Source: Actinomycetota bacterium
GTDB taxonomy: Bacteria; Actinomycetota; Acidimicrobiia; Acidimicrobiales; JAMCPD01
Direction of reading: 5' to 3'
DNA: 64,000 bases
NCBI GenBank assembly: GCA_023379935.1
Contig: JAMCPD010000003.1
Span: forward strand, 1 to 64,000
Part shown: positions 1 through 8,005 of the stretch, one piece after another
Position numbering within the stretch: position 1 is the stretch's first letter
Layout: every line of letters begins with the position of its first letter
Translations under genes and position numbers: made by a program
The notes under the pieces: model-generated
What the model was told of the DNA's origin: nothing
The model's input: only the letters and a program-made list of their open reading frames with translations
The model's database searches: none

Positions 1-209
1 TGATATTAAAAGTAATAGGTATGGGATAGCCATATCTATTTTTGGATAGCATAAATCGATTACCTGGACAAATAGAAATTATTGCCTATCGAAAATGTCG
101 CATTATAAAAAAATCGCCGAAGATGGGAGACCAGTTCCAGCTTGTTCCTGAACAAACCACAACGGCCATAATATGTCATCACCCGCAAGCTAAGTACTTC
201 GTTGCCTGA

Positions 210-899
210 TCACAATGGGCGAACCATGCTTTGAACATGCATCCTTTCTAATTGACGGGTTCTAAATCCAGGCACCGGAGTGGGATCGCCCCATTTGGAA
301 AATCCTACAGTTTCAAAAAATTTAATCGCATTGTGGTTTTCTGCCAAAGTCCTCAAGTGACAACCAGGGGAACCGACCTCCACCAAGCGATTGATCCAAG
401 TGTCGATAAGCATCCTACCCACCCCCTTTCCGCGTGCCTCGGGTAACAGGTCGATATGTAAATGTGACGGCCATCTTGGATCTATCAACTCATTTTGAAG
501 CAATGTATGCATCGCTACGGCATCAACAACTATATCTCTTGCCGAGCGCCATAAAATCCTTGCCATTGACGGTCGGAGCGGTAATGCTCGCATAAACAGG
601 TGTTTGAAGGCAATATCAATATGGCTTGGAATTTTACGGGTATCGATACAACCGGTCAGATAACCGATAATCTTATTTGGTTGTCGGCTGTCTCCGGTTC
701 TATCATCTGAGATAGCCTCTACAACAAAAGCCGATTCGGGCTCAACATCGGTATAGTAAATAGTAAAAAGATCAGCAAAACTCTCTTTATCCGGCCACAA
801 CCAGTCAACGGGTTCGCCCATAAATCCGGTTTCATAACAGATATTTCTGACACTTTGGCGATCAGCAGATTGATACGGCCTTATAACAAAGTCACCCAT
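210..899 (-). CDS. GNAT-family N-acetyltransferase
   Basis: Predicted acetyl-CoA-dependent N-acetyltransferase of about 229 residues. The acetyl-CoA binding motif A is visible as RGKGVGRML, followed by the usual C-terminal NHNAIKFFETVGF segment of GNAT enzymes. The ORF track starts at 995, but its first 32 residues overlap the end of pilC and look like read-through; the ATG at 899 (MGDFVIRPYQ) gives a normal GNAT beginning and leaves a 25-base gap after pilC. It is the last gene of the pilB-pilT-pilC run and may be co-transcribed. The substrate cannot be read from the sequence; nothing ties it to pilus function except position. Confidence 0.8.
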   Translation of the reverse strand: MGDFVIRPYQSADRQSVRNICYETGFMGEPVDWLWPDKESFADLFTIYYTDVEPESAFVVEAISDDRTGDSRQPNKIIGYLTGCIDTRKIPSHIDIAFKHLFMRALPLRPSMARILWRSARDIVVDAVAMHTLLQNELIDPRWPSHLHIDLLPEARGKGVGRMLIDTWINRLVEVGSPGCHLRTLAENHNAIKFFETVGFSKWGDPTPVPGFRTRQLERMHVQSMVRPL

Positions 900-924
900 T
901 TTGGCAGATAAAAATGTAAAAGGC

Positions 925-2157
925 TTAACTTGTAGGTACGTGCTTAATGTAGTCGAACATAGGCAGATACATAGCAACGATAACAGTACCGACAACTACA
1001 CCCATGATAACTATCAACACAGGCTCCAATACTGATGTAAGCGAATTGACGGTGTTGTTGACCTCAGCGCTGTAGAAATCACTTACCTTTTGCAGCATAG
1101 CGTCTAACGCACCGGTTTGTTCACCAACCTCCACCATGTTCGTCACAAGCATTGGGATTATTGCCGGGTTTTCTCCAAGGACGGTAGCTAAAGCTCCTCC
1201 GCCTTTTACAAACTCTTTTGCCTGCTGGCACACACCCTCTACCAACTTATTATTGGAGGCTTGCCCCGCCATATCCAGGCTCTCCAATATGGAAACACCT
1301 GAGGATAAAAGTGAAGATAAGGTACCAGCAAAGCGCGTCAAAGCTACCTTGTGTAAAAGAGAACCAAAGATGGGAAACTTTAACTTTGTGGTATCCCACT
1401 TTAATCGACCGGATTCCGTGGATCTCCACCACCTAAATAGAAGTATTATCCCAACTACCACAATAATTATCACTAACAGCATGGGAGATAATATGGCATG
1501 AGAAATACCGACAACAATCCTGGTAGGCAAAGGCAACTTGGCCCCACCTAAAGAAGCAAACAACTTCTGGAAGATAGGAACTATAAATATAAGTAGAGCC
1601 AAAAAGATAAGGCCAATAATACACAACACGATAACCGGATAAGTCATTGCTGACTTTACCTTTGCACGCAAATCAGCCTGTTCCTCCATGGTGTTGGCCA
1701 CCTGAGACAAGACAGCATCCAAAGTACCGCTAACCTCTCCCGCTTCAACCATAGTGCAAAAAAGAGCGTTGAACACCTTGGGATACTTTCCCATAGCTGC
1801 AAAGAGGGTAGAACCTGCCTCCACGTCCAATCTCACCTTGGTTAGAACAATGGAAAGCTGTTTGTTCTCCACCTGATCAGCCAAGACAGCCAAGCTTCTC
1901 ACAATCGGCAACCCTGATTCTATCATAGTGGCAAGCTGGCGAGCCGCAACCGCCACTTCCTTCAATTTGACCCTTTCTGAGAAAAACGGAATTTTGATTT
2001 CAGTACTCATCCCCATGGTCTTAGACTGAATCGCAATAGGAACATACCCCATCTCACGTAGTTTAGTGGCCACTAACGGAATACTGTCACCCTCTACAAC
2101 CCCCTCAACAAGTTTTCCGCTTCTGTCCCTTACCTTATACTCAAATGTTAACGCCAT
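925..2157 (-). CDS. pilC: Type IV pilus inner-membrane platform protein PilC
   Basis: Platform protein of the type IV pilus machine (GspF/PilC family), 410 residues, the normal family length. Two GspF domains are visible, roughly residues 68-190 and 270-395, with three strongly hydrophobic segments (near 170-195, 220-240 and the C-terminal VLEPVLIVIMGVVVG stretch). It anchors the PilB and PilT motors at the membrane. The ATG is preceded by an AAGGAGG Shine-Dalgarno sequence, and the upstream pilT-like gene ends 9 bases away, so the three pil genes form one operon. Confidence 0.95.
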   Translation of the reverse strand: MALTFEYKVRDRSGKLVEGVVEGDSIPLVATKLREMGYVPIAIQSKTMGMSTEIKIPFFSERVKLKEVAVAARQLATMIESGLPIVRSLAVLADQVENKQLSIVLTKVRLDVEAGSTLFAAMGKYPKVFNALFCTMVEAGEVSGTLDAVLSQVANTMEEQADLRAKVKSAMTYPVIVLCIIGLIFLALLIFIVPIFQKLFASLGGAKLPLPTRIVVGISHAILSPMLLVIIIVVVGIILLFRWWRSTESGRLKWDTTKLKFPIFGSLLHKVALTRFAGTLSSLLSSGVSILESLDMAGQASNNKLVEGVCQQAKEFVKGGGALATVLGENPAIIPMLVTNMVEVGEQTGALDAMLQKVSDFYSAEVNNTVNSLTSVLEPVLIVIMGVVVGTVIVAMYLPMFDYIKHVPTS

Positions 2158-2166
2158 GACGCCTCC

Positions 2167-3918
2167 TTAAACACCGCCCAAATGATTACGCAGATCTTCT
2201 TCAGAATGGCACCGGTCAAAAGCTTCTCCTTCGGTGATAACCTTTTCATGCACCAACTTGGCCAATGCCTGGTCCATAGTCTGCATACCAAACTGGCCAC
2301 CTGTCTGCAAAAGTGAGTATATCTGATGTATTTTAGCACTTCTGATTAAGTTCTTGACGGCCGCCGTACAGACCATCACTTCACATACAACCGCCCTGCC
2401 GCGACCTTCGGCACGTTTCAGCAACTGTTGAGTTACCACACCTTCAAGAGCAGTCCCAAGCTGGGCACGTACCTGTGACTGTTGAGCCGTAGGGAACACA
2501 TCAATCACCCTGTCAATGGTCTGAGGAGCATCTTGAGTATGCAAAGTAGCAAAGACCAGGTGCCCCGTCTCTGCAGCGGTAAGAGCTACAGATATGGTCT
2601 CCAAGTCACGCATCTCACCAACTAAGATGACATCCGGGTCCTGCCTCAATACATGGCGCAAAGCTTCGGCAAAGCTCTTGGTATCCTGTCCCACCTCACG
2701 TTGATTGACGATAGAACGTTTATGGTGATGAAGAAACTCAATCGGATCTTCGACTGACATTATATGAAGAGGCTTGGTGCGGTTAATTATATCTATCAAA
2801 GCAGCCAAACTCGTAGACTTTCCTGAACCCGTAGGACCGGTAAACAACACCAATCCCCTGCGCAGGTCAGCAAAACTGCGGACAGCATCCGGCAAACCTA
2901 AGGTGTCAAACTCCGGTATCTCATGGGGTATCGGTCGAAGTGCTGACCCTATAGCACCTCTTTGAACAAATACATTAACCCTAAAACGTCCAACGCCGGC
3001 CACAGAGTGGGAGGTATCAAGTTCCATATCCTCTTCAAAGCGCTCTCTTAAACCCTGAGTTAATATCTCAAAGAGCAGCTCTCTTATCATATCATTATTG
3101 AGACGAGGCTTACCTTCCATCGGCCGAATAGCCCCATCAATACGAATACAGGGGGGCATTTGAGCAGTCAGATGAATATCTGAAGCACCCAACTCTACCG
3201 CCTCTCGAAGGATATCGTTTAAGTGGATATCTACTTTTACTACACCAACTGGTACCCCAGACTCGCCAGGTTCTTCTTCCATCTCCCATGCTTCAGTTTC
3301 AACCAAAGTATCCACTGAAGTTTCAGTAGAAGCCCACTCTTCTTCTTCTTCCAGATCAATCTCCCTTGCCTCCTTATATCCATTCGGGCTTTCGATTGTG
3401 CTATCTAAGCTGATATCTCCAGATTTTTCTTTGAAGCCCTGGCCCTGTTCGGATTCCCCCTGGCCCTGTTCGGATTCAACGGTTACAACTTCTTGGCTGA
3501 CAGCAGACGATATAGAAGATGGTGGAGGTGGAGGTGGTGCTTGGGGTGGCATTGGGGAAGCGACTCCGTAATAAGTTAGCTTTATAATCTTGTCTATTAC
3601 TGCAGGATCAGCCAGTACGGCCACAACTTGTTTACCTAATAATTTCGATAGCGTCTCCAAATCTTGCGATGTTGGCGGTTTTGCAAAAGCCATAGTAAGC
3701 TGCCCGTTTAATAACCAACAACCAATTCCTGAAAAGCGTTCCGCTATCTCTTGGGGGACTGCTCTTATCGCATTTGTATCCGGTCTATTGGAGTATAAAT
3801 CGACTGACGGAATTTCTCCGGCTGAGGCTTCTCCAGATGAAGCTTCTCCATCTACATTTCCACCGCCAGTTTTCACAAGCTCATTAGATTCTGACCACTG
3901 TTGAGATATGGCACTCAC
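2167..3918 (-). CDS. pilT: PilT-like retraction ATPase with long N-terminal extension
   Basis: Hexameric secretion-type ATPase of the PilT/PilU class, expected to power pilus retraction. The C-terminal ~355 residues form a complete PilT core: SDIHL near residue 245, Walker A GPTGSGKST near 360, the acidic ILVGEMRD Walker B, and the His box TGHLVFATLHTQDA. Unusually for PilT (about 350-370 residues) there are ~225 extra N-terminal residues: a folded domain of ~115 residues resembling a GspE-type N-terminal domain, then a proline-rich and acidic linker with a tandem ESEQGQG repeat. Start is GTG at 3918. It lies between pilB and pilC. A second PilT of standard size is at 8006-9124, so this copy may be the specialised one. 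Confidence 0.88.
   Translation of the reverse strand: MSAISQQWSESNELVKTGGGNVDGEASSGEASAGEIPSVDLYSNRPDTNAIRAVPQEIAERFSGIGCWLLNGQLTMAFAKPPTSQDLETLSKLLGKQVVAVLADPAVIDKIIKLTYYGVASPMPPQAPPPPPPSSISSAVSQEVVTVESEQGQGESEQGQGFKEKSGDISLDSTIESPNGYKEAREIDLEEEEEWASTETSVDTLVETEAWEMEEEPGESGVPVGVVKVDIHLNDILREAVELGASDIHLTAQMPPCIRIDGAIRPMEGKPRLNNDMIRELLFEILTQGLRERFEEDMELDTSHSVAGVGRFRVNVFVQRGAIGSALRPIPHEIPEFDTLGLPDAVRSFADLRRGLVLFTGPTGSGKSTSLAALIDIINRTKPLHIMSVEDPIEFLHHHKRSIVNQREVGQDTKSFAEALRHVLRQDPDVILVGEMRDLETISVALTAAETGHLVFATLHTQDAPQTIDRVIDVFPTAQQSQVRAQLGTALEGVVTQQLLKRAEGRGRAVVCEVMVCTAAVKNLIRSAKIHQIYSLLQTGGQFGMQTMDQALAKLVHEKVITEGEAFDRCHSEEDLRNHLGGV
3443..3484. repeat. 21-nt tandem duplication inside the PilT-like gene
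   Basis: Two adjacent copies of a 21-base unit (CCCTGGCCCTGTTCGGATTC plus one base) encode a repeated ESEQGQG heptapeptide in the linker. The unit is a multiple of three, so the frame is kept. Boundaries are approximate to 1-2 bases. Confidence 0.85.
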
Positions 3919-3955
3919 CTGTTACATATCCTTTCCATTTTTAAATACCTTCCAC

Positions 3956-6607
3956 CTAACCTGCTGCTCTAAATACTTCTTTCAAGGTGGTTTCCCCCTC
4001 TAATACTTTACGCAAGCCGTTGACCCTCAAAGATATCATTCCTTCATCAATCGCCTGCTTATAAAGTTCATGCGTTCCAACCTCATCTGCAACCATTTTT
4101 TCGATATTTTCACTAAAAACTAAGGCTTCCCCTACAGAAAAACGTCCCTTAAAGCCTGTATTGGAACAACTTTGGCATCCAACTGGTTGATAAAAGACAA
4201 CTTTGGTGGTATCGGACAAACCTGCCTCAATAAACCCCGGCGTGGAAAGCTCCTCCTTGGACGGTGTATAAGCCTGTTTGCATTTCGGACAAAGCTTACG
4301 GAGAAGGCGCTGAGATATTACCCCGTTTAAGGTAGAAGAAACCAAGTAGGGTTCCAGCCCCATTTCAATCAAGCGCGTAGGTACACTCACAGCATCATTT
4401 GTATGAAGGCTTGCCAATACCAAGTGCCCAGTAAGAGCTGCTTCAACAGCTATCTTAGCGGTTTCTACATCACGTACCTCACCAATTAATACTATATCCG
4501 GATCAGCACGCAGTATAGCACGCAGCGCAGTAGCGAATGTGAGACCGGCTTTAGTATGAAGTTGAACTTGATTAATACCTGTCAACTGATATTCCACCGG
4601 ATCTTCAATGGTAATAATATTCTTGTCTGTTTCATTGAGAACATTGAGTGTGGCATATAAAGTGGTGGTCTTTCCCGACCCGGTGGGTCCGGTAACTATG
4701 ACAATCCCATAAGGTTTACGCCAACAAGACTCATATTGAGCAAGTGTCTCAGGTAAAAACCCGAGGTCGGTAAGAGGAAGCAGTGCCTTGGATTTCTCCA
4801 ATATTCTCATAACAACTTTTTCGCCGAAGATGGTGGGAACAGTAGCAACCCTTAAATCAATCGATTTATCCCCGGTTGATAAAGATATACGCCCATCTTG
4901 GGGAATTCTGTGCTCTGAAATATTCATATCAGACATAACTTTAATTCTTGAGACTACCGCTCCGTAGATGGACTTAGGTGAATGCATCCTGTCATACAAA
5001 ACGCCATCTATCCTAAAGCGTATCCGCAAAGCATCAACGGACGGCTCTATGTGTATATCTGAAGCCCTCTCATTCAAAGCCTGTAATACCACCAAGTTCA
5101 CATAACGTGTTATCGGCGCATCCTCCTGCACCACATTAAGATCAACTATTTGGGTGGCATCTTCATCTTTTTTGCCTTCCTCTACTGCAATTTTACTAGC
5201 TTCTTCACTATGGCCGTATAACCTGTCTGTATACTCCAAAATCTGCAATTTACTCGCAACCACTATTTTAGGTTGATAGCCAAGTAGCGTCCTTAAATCA
5301 TCAATAGCGAAAACATCAGATGGGTTGGCAACAGCAACCATTAAAAGATCATCTTCCCACCCGATAGGCAATACGGAATGACGCCTGGCAAAAGCTTCCG
5401 GGATTAACTCTGTTGCACTATTATCAGCTATATACTCATCCAAATCAATAAAGTCGATGCCAACTTCTTGAGCCATAGCCCAAACAAGGTCTTTATCTGT
5501 AACTATGCCCCTTGTCACAAGGGTATGCCCCCACGAACTTGGTAGCAAAGTAGTATCGGAGATTACAGACTCAAGATCTTCTACGCTAACCTTTCCGGCT
5601 TTGAGCAGTATCCTGGGAAGAGAAGGAAGATCAGGTCTAGAAGCCAAGAATGCTTCCACGGGAGAGACTCCAATGCCATCCAAAGTGTCGGTTATACCGG
5701 TATCGTCTAGCAGTGTGTCACCTATTGATACACCATCCCCCAATATCTCGTTACTTAGCGTATCAAGAGCACCAGCAAGCCCAGTCTCTATCTCTCCAGT
5801 CTCTATCTCTGGGTTGGTTTCTTCAAGCTCCGCTACCTCTTCTGCCTCCATTGTTGAAGAAACATCCAAGTCAAACGGTTCAACTGCAGTCGGAATCTCT
5901 AAATCAGCATCGTCTAAAACACCCAAGGCGTTGCCATTACCAGATACCCCGTTGGTGTCGATATATTCTGATTGTTCCGGTTGATAATCGACGAACACCT
6001 CACTGTCTATACCATCTTGCTCAACATTTTGCTTGGATTCGTCAATACCGATATCAACCGGCAACACATCCAACTCATGTTCAAGAATATCCTGGGTTTC
6101 TATAGGAGAAGGAACCTCAGCCACCTTGGGAACCTCAGCCACCTTGGGAACCTCAGCCACCTTGGGAACCTTAGCAGACGGTGGAGGCGGGGCTTCGGCA
6201 ACCTTTGAAGCTTTAGCGGACGGTGGAGACGGGGCTTCGGCAACAGCTGTCTCAGCAGAGGGTGGAGATACTGGGGCTTTCCCATTGGCTTTCCCGTTGG
6301 AAGACTTATACCAGCGTTGCGCAAGTTCTGTTATTTGATCAGTCGAAGCAACTACTATCTGGAGTTTCTTGCCTAATCGAGATTTCAAGTCATCCAATAC
6401 CATTATGTCATCTGGATCTGATACTGCCACTATAGGATGACCGAATTTCTTACCGACAGGAACTACCTTATGTTTTAAGGCAAAAACTGAAGGAACCAAC
6501 TTAGCACATGACTCATCTAATGGGTACTTGTCCAAGTCGACAAAGTCCCAACCTTTCTCTTCAGCTATTTGCTTTACAGCCTGTATGTCTTTAGTCGTTG
6601 AAGGCAT
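3956..6607 (-). CDS. pilB: Type IV pilus extension ATPase PilB with duplicated N-terminal domains
   Basis: Assembly ATPase that drives pilus extension, 883 residues against about 560-580 for typical PilB. The C-terminal half has Walker A GPTGSGKTTTLYATL near residue 640, Walker B IVLIGEVRD, the LTGHLVLASLHTND His box and a zinc-binding CPKC/CQSC pair. The N-terminus is doubled: a GspE-N-type domain at residues 1-100, a low-complexity Pro/Ala/Glu linker with tandem repeats to about 310, then a second N-domain at about 320-480. The second contains LVTRGIVTDKDL, which resembles MshEN domains that bind c-di-GMP in some relatives (inference). ATG start; first gene of the pil operon, divergent from pilD. 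Confidence 0.95.
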   Translation of the reverse strand: MPSTTKDIQAVKQIAEEKGWDFVDLDKYPLDESCAKLVPSVFALKHKVVPVGKKFGHPIVAVSDPDDIMVLDDLKSRLGKKLQIVVASTDQITELAQRWYKSSNGKANGKAPVSPPSAETAVAEAPSPPSAKASKVAEAPPPPSAKVPKVAEVPKVAEVPKVAEVPSPIETQDILEHELDVLPVDIGIDESKQNVEQDGIDSEVFVDYQPEQSEYIDTNGVSGNGNALGVLDDADLEIPTAVEPFDLDVSSTMEAEEVAELEETNPEIETGEIETGLAGALDTLSNEILGDGVSIGDTLLDDTGITDTLDGIGVSPVEAFLASRPDLPSLPRILLKAGKVSVEDLESVISDTTLLPSSWGHTLVTRGIVTDKDLVWAMAQEVGIDFIDLDEYIADNSATELIPEAFARRHSVLPIGWEDDLLMVAVANPSDVFAIDDLRTLLGYQPKIVVASKLQILEYTDRLYGHSEEASKIAVEEGKKDEDATQIVDLNVVQEDAPITRYVNLVVLQALNERASDIHIEPSVDALRIRFRIDGVLYDRMHSPKSIYGAVVSRIKVMSDMNISEHRIPQDGRISLSTGDKSIDLRVATVPTIFGEKVVMRILEKSKALLPLTDLGFLPETLAQYESCWRKPYGIVIVTGPTGSGKTTTLYATLNVLNETDKNIITIEDPVEYQLTGINQVQLHTKAGLTFATALRAILRADPDIVLIGEVRDVETAKIAVEAALTGHLVLASLHTNDAVSVPTRLIEMGLEPYLVSSTLNGVISQRLLRKLCPKCKQAYTPSKEELSTPGFIEAGLSDTTKVVFYQPVGCQSCSNTGFKGRFSVGEALVFSENIEKMVADEVGTHELYKQAIDEGMISLRVNGLRKVLEGETTLKEVFRAAG
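5781..5810. repeat. 15-nt tandem duplication in pilB
   Basis: Two perfect copies of CCAGTCTCTATCTCT encode a doubled EIETG pentapeptide in the acidic linker of PilB. Confidence 0.9.
6112..6165. repeat. 18-nt triple tandem repeat in pilB
   Basis: Three perfect copies of GAACCTCAGCCACCTTGG encode three KVAEVP hexapeptides in the PilB linker. A looser repeat of PPPPSAK/KVAE units lies just before them in the protein. Confidence 0.92.
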
Positions 6608-6880
6608 ATATACGTCTCACAAATCCTTAATCTAGTGCCATCTTATGTAACCCTACTTATTCAATACTTACCTTAAATAAATCTTTCTCAGTCCTTTCAA
6701 ACAGTCAACTATTACCCTATGCGATCTTATCCTAATTATACCCTAATATAATTATAGTACCATTAAATATTAAATAAAACAGTTTATTACACATAATAAG
6801 CATAATAATGAAAGCCACTAAAAAAGCAATTGCTACTGTTTGCTATACTAAATATTATATATTATCGGTTTATTGAGCAG

Positions 6881-6917
6881 AAAAATGAAGGTCTAGGGTA
6901 ACGCCAAACCTAAACCT
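6881..6917 (-). terminator. Hairpin with T tract in the pilB leader (possible attenuator)
   Basis: On the minus strand AGGTTTAGG pairs with CCTAGACCT (9 bp, one G-U) around an 11-base loop and is followed by TCATTTTT. This has the form of an intrinsic terminator. It lies about 45-80 bases downstream of promoter-like sequences and about 275 bases upstream of the pilB start, so it would act early in the leader. A smaller ATGC/GCAT hairpin precedes it. Confidence 0.4.
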
Positions 6918-6969
6918 CTAATGCTTGTGGCATGGAAACTCAGTTGTCCTCTCACTATATCACACTCTA

Positions 6970-6998
6970 ACGTTATTACATTTCTGCCATAATGTCAA
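6970..6998 (-). promoter_or_regulatory. Putative promoter for the pilB operon
   Basis: On the minus strand a perfect TTGACA -35 box is followed after 17 bases by TAACGT. A TATAGT -10-like hexamer at 6954-6959 is an alternative. Transcription would run toward pilB through the hairpin at 6881-6917. Confidence 0.4.
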
Positions 6999-7036
6999 TA
7001 AATTAAACGGTTTCCTGGTAATAATTTGTCAATTCT

Positions 7037-7912
7037 TTGTTAGTTTTAACTTCAGCGATTAATTTTAAAACCTACAACAAATCAGAGCAGGATCAACCAC
7101 CAAAGGGTATCGTTTTAGAAGTGTTATCAATACATGAGTTGCTGGCAGTCTTATATAGCATTTTTGGACTTTTTATCGGTTCTTTTTTAAATGTAGTTAT
7201 CTATAGGGTGCCACTGGGAAAGTCACTAATAAGGCCGGGATCACACTGCCCTCAATGTGAGTCAAGTATAGCTCCTTTCGATAACATACCCGTGTTATCA
7301 TGGATTATTTTAAAGGGACATTGCCGCAATTGCCATGCCTCTATAGCAGTCACCTACCCCTTGGTAGAGCTTTTCACCGCCGGAATGTTTTACCTTATCG
7401 CTGTAGCGGTTACACCCCAACCCCTTGCCTTGCTCTACTGCATCTTAGTTGCATCTTTATTAGCATTAGCGGTAGTAGAAATAGAAACCAACTCTATTGA
7501 TGCAAGGTTACTATGGAGCAGTTTGTTGTTTGGTTGGGGGGGGCTGTTAGTTACAACTACTGTGGACCATAGCTGGCACAAAGCGCTGTTTTGGCTGGGC
7601 GGAGCGACATTTTATGCGTTGGCGTCGGTTGCGTGGAATGCAATAGCTTCTAAACTATCGAAACGCAATCGGGCACTTGAGCACGGTATATCAACCAACT
7701 ACATTCTGCTCATCACGCTGGGCGGAGCTTTCATTGGCTTGCTTGGACTCATCAGCTACGCAGCAGGTAGTTTAATCGCTGTTACAACCTTTATTGTTGT
7801 TGCTCGAATCAGGAAAGGAGGCCGGGGGGGGCCCATTATCGGTTTTCCCATCCTGTCTGGAACTATCACTGCAGTAGCAATGCTGGTGTTGTCTCCCTGG
7901 CCACTACACTAA
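7037..7912 (+). CDS. pilD: Prepilin peptidase PilD homologue with altered catalytic residues
   Basis: A24-family prepilin leader peptidase/methyltransferase homologue, up to 291 residues, multipass membrane protein. The N-terminal domain is intact: GLFIGSFLNVVIYR, then CPQC (71/74) and CRNC (96/99) zinc cysteines and the DNIPVLSW segment. The two aspartates expected for proteolysis are not seen. The first site reads AVVEIET (Glu148 in place of Asp) and the G-x-G-D-x-K site reads GISTNYI (Asn221 by ungapped alignment). It may therefore be inactive as a peptidase, or use a different arrangement. The TTG start at 7037 has no clear Shine-Dalgarno; GTG at 7121 would give a more usual N-terminus. 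Divergent from pilB. Confidence 0.8.
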   Translation: MLVLTSAINFKTYNKSEQDQPPKGIVLEVLSIHELLAVLYSIFGLFIGSFLNVVIYRVPLGKSLIRPGSHCPQCESSIAPFDNIPVLSWIILKGHCRNCHASIAVTYPLVELFTAGMFYLIAVAVTPQPLALLYCILVASLLALAVVEIETNSIDARLLWSSLLFGWGGLLVTTTVDHSWHKALFWLGGATFYALASVAWNAIASKLSKRNRALEHGISTNYILLITLGGAFIGLLGLISYAAGSLIAVTTFIVVARIRKGGRGGPIIGFPILSGTITAVAMLVLSPWPLH

Positions 7913-7942
7913 ATTTTCAACCGCTTAAATTTTCAACCGGCT
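7910..7942. repeat. 16-nt tandem duplication overlapping the pilD stop
   Basis: Two near-identical copies of TAAATTTTCAACCGCT (the second has one extra G); the first begins at the pilD stop codon. The unit is not a multiple of three, as expected just outside a gene. Confidence 0.8.
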
Positions 7943-8005
7943 AGTGAACTGTCGGCAACCCGCAAGAGAGCGACTTTACTTAAGTAAGCAACCGCTTGGC
8001 AAGTG

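Larger units (their letters stand above)
6608..7036. other. AT-rich divergent intergenic region between pilB and pilD
   Basis: This 429-base region has no plausible gene. It is very A+T rich next to pilB. It contains a minus-strand promoter-like sequence at 6970-6998 and a hairpin with a T tract at 6881-6917, described separately, so the pilB operon appears to have a leader of over 300 bases. No promoter for pilD stands out. Confidence 0.6.

Noticed and set aside
1-209. Short open frame on the plus strand ending at 209
   Set aside because: About 59 codons are open but there is no good start, no Shine-Dalgarno and no recognisable sequence.
6881-6960. GEMM (c-di-GMP) riboswitch in the pilB leader
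   Set aside because: Fragments such as GCCAAACC look similar but the order and core of the consensus are absent.
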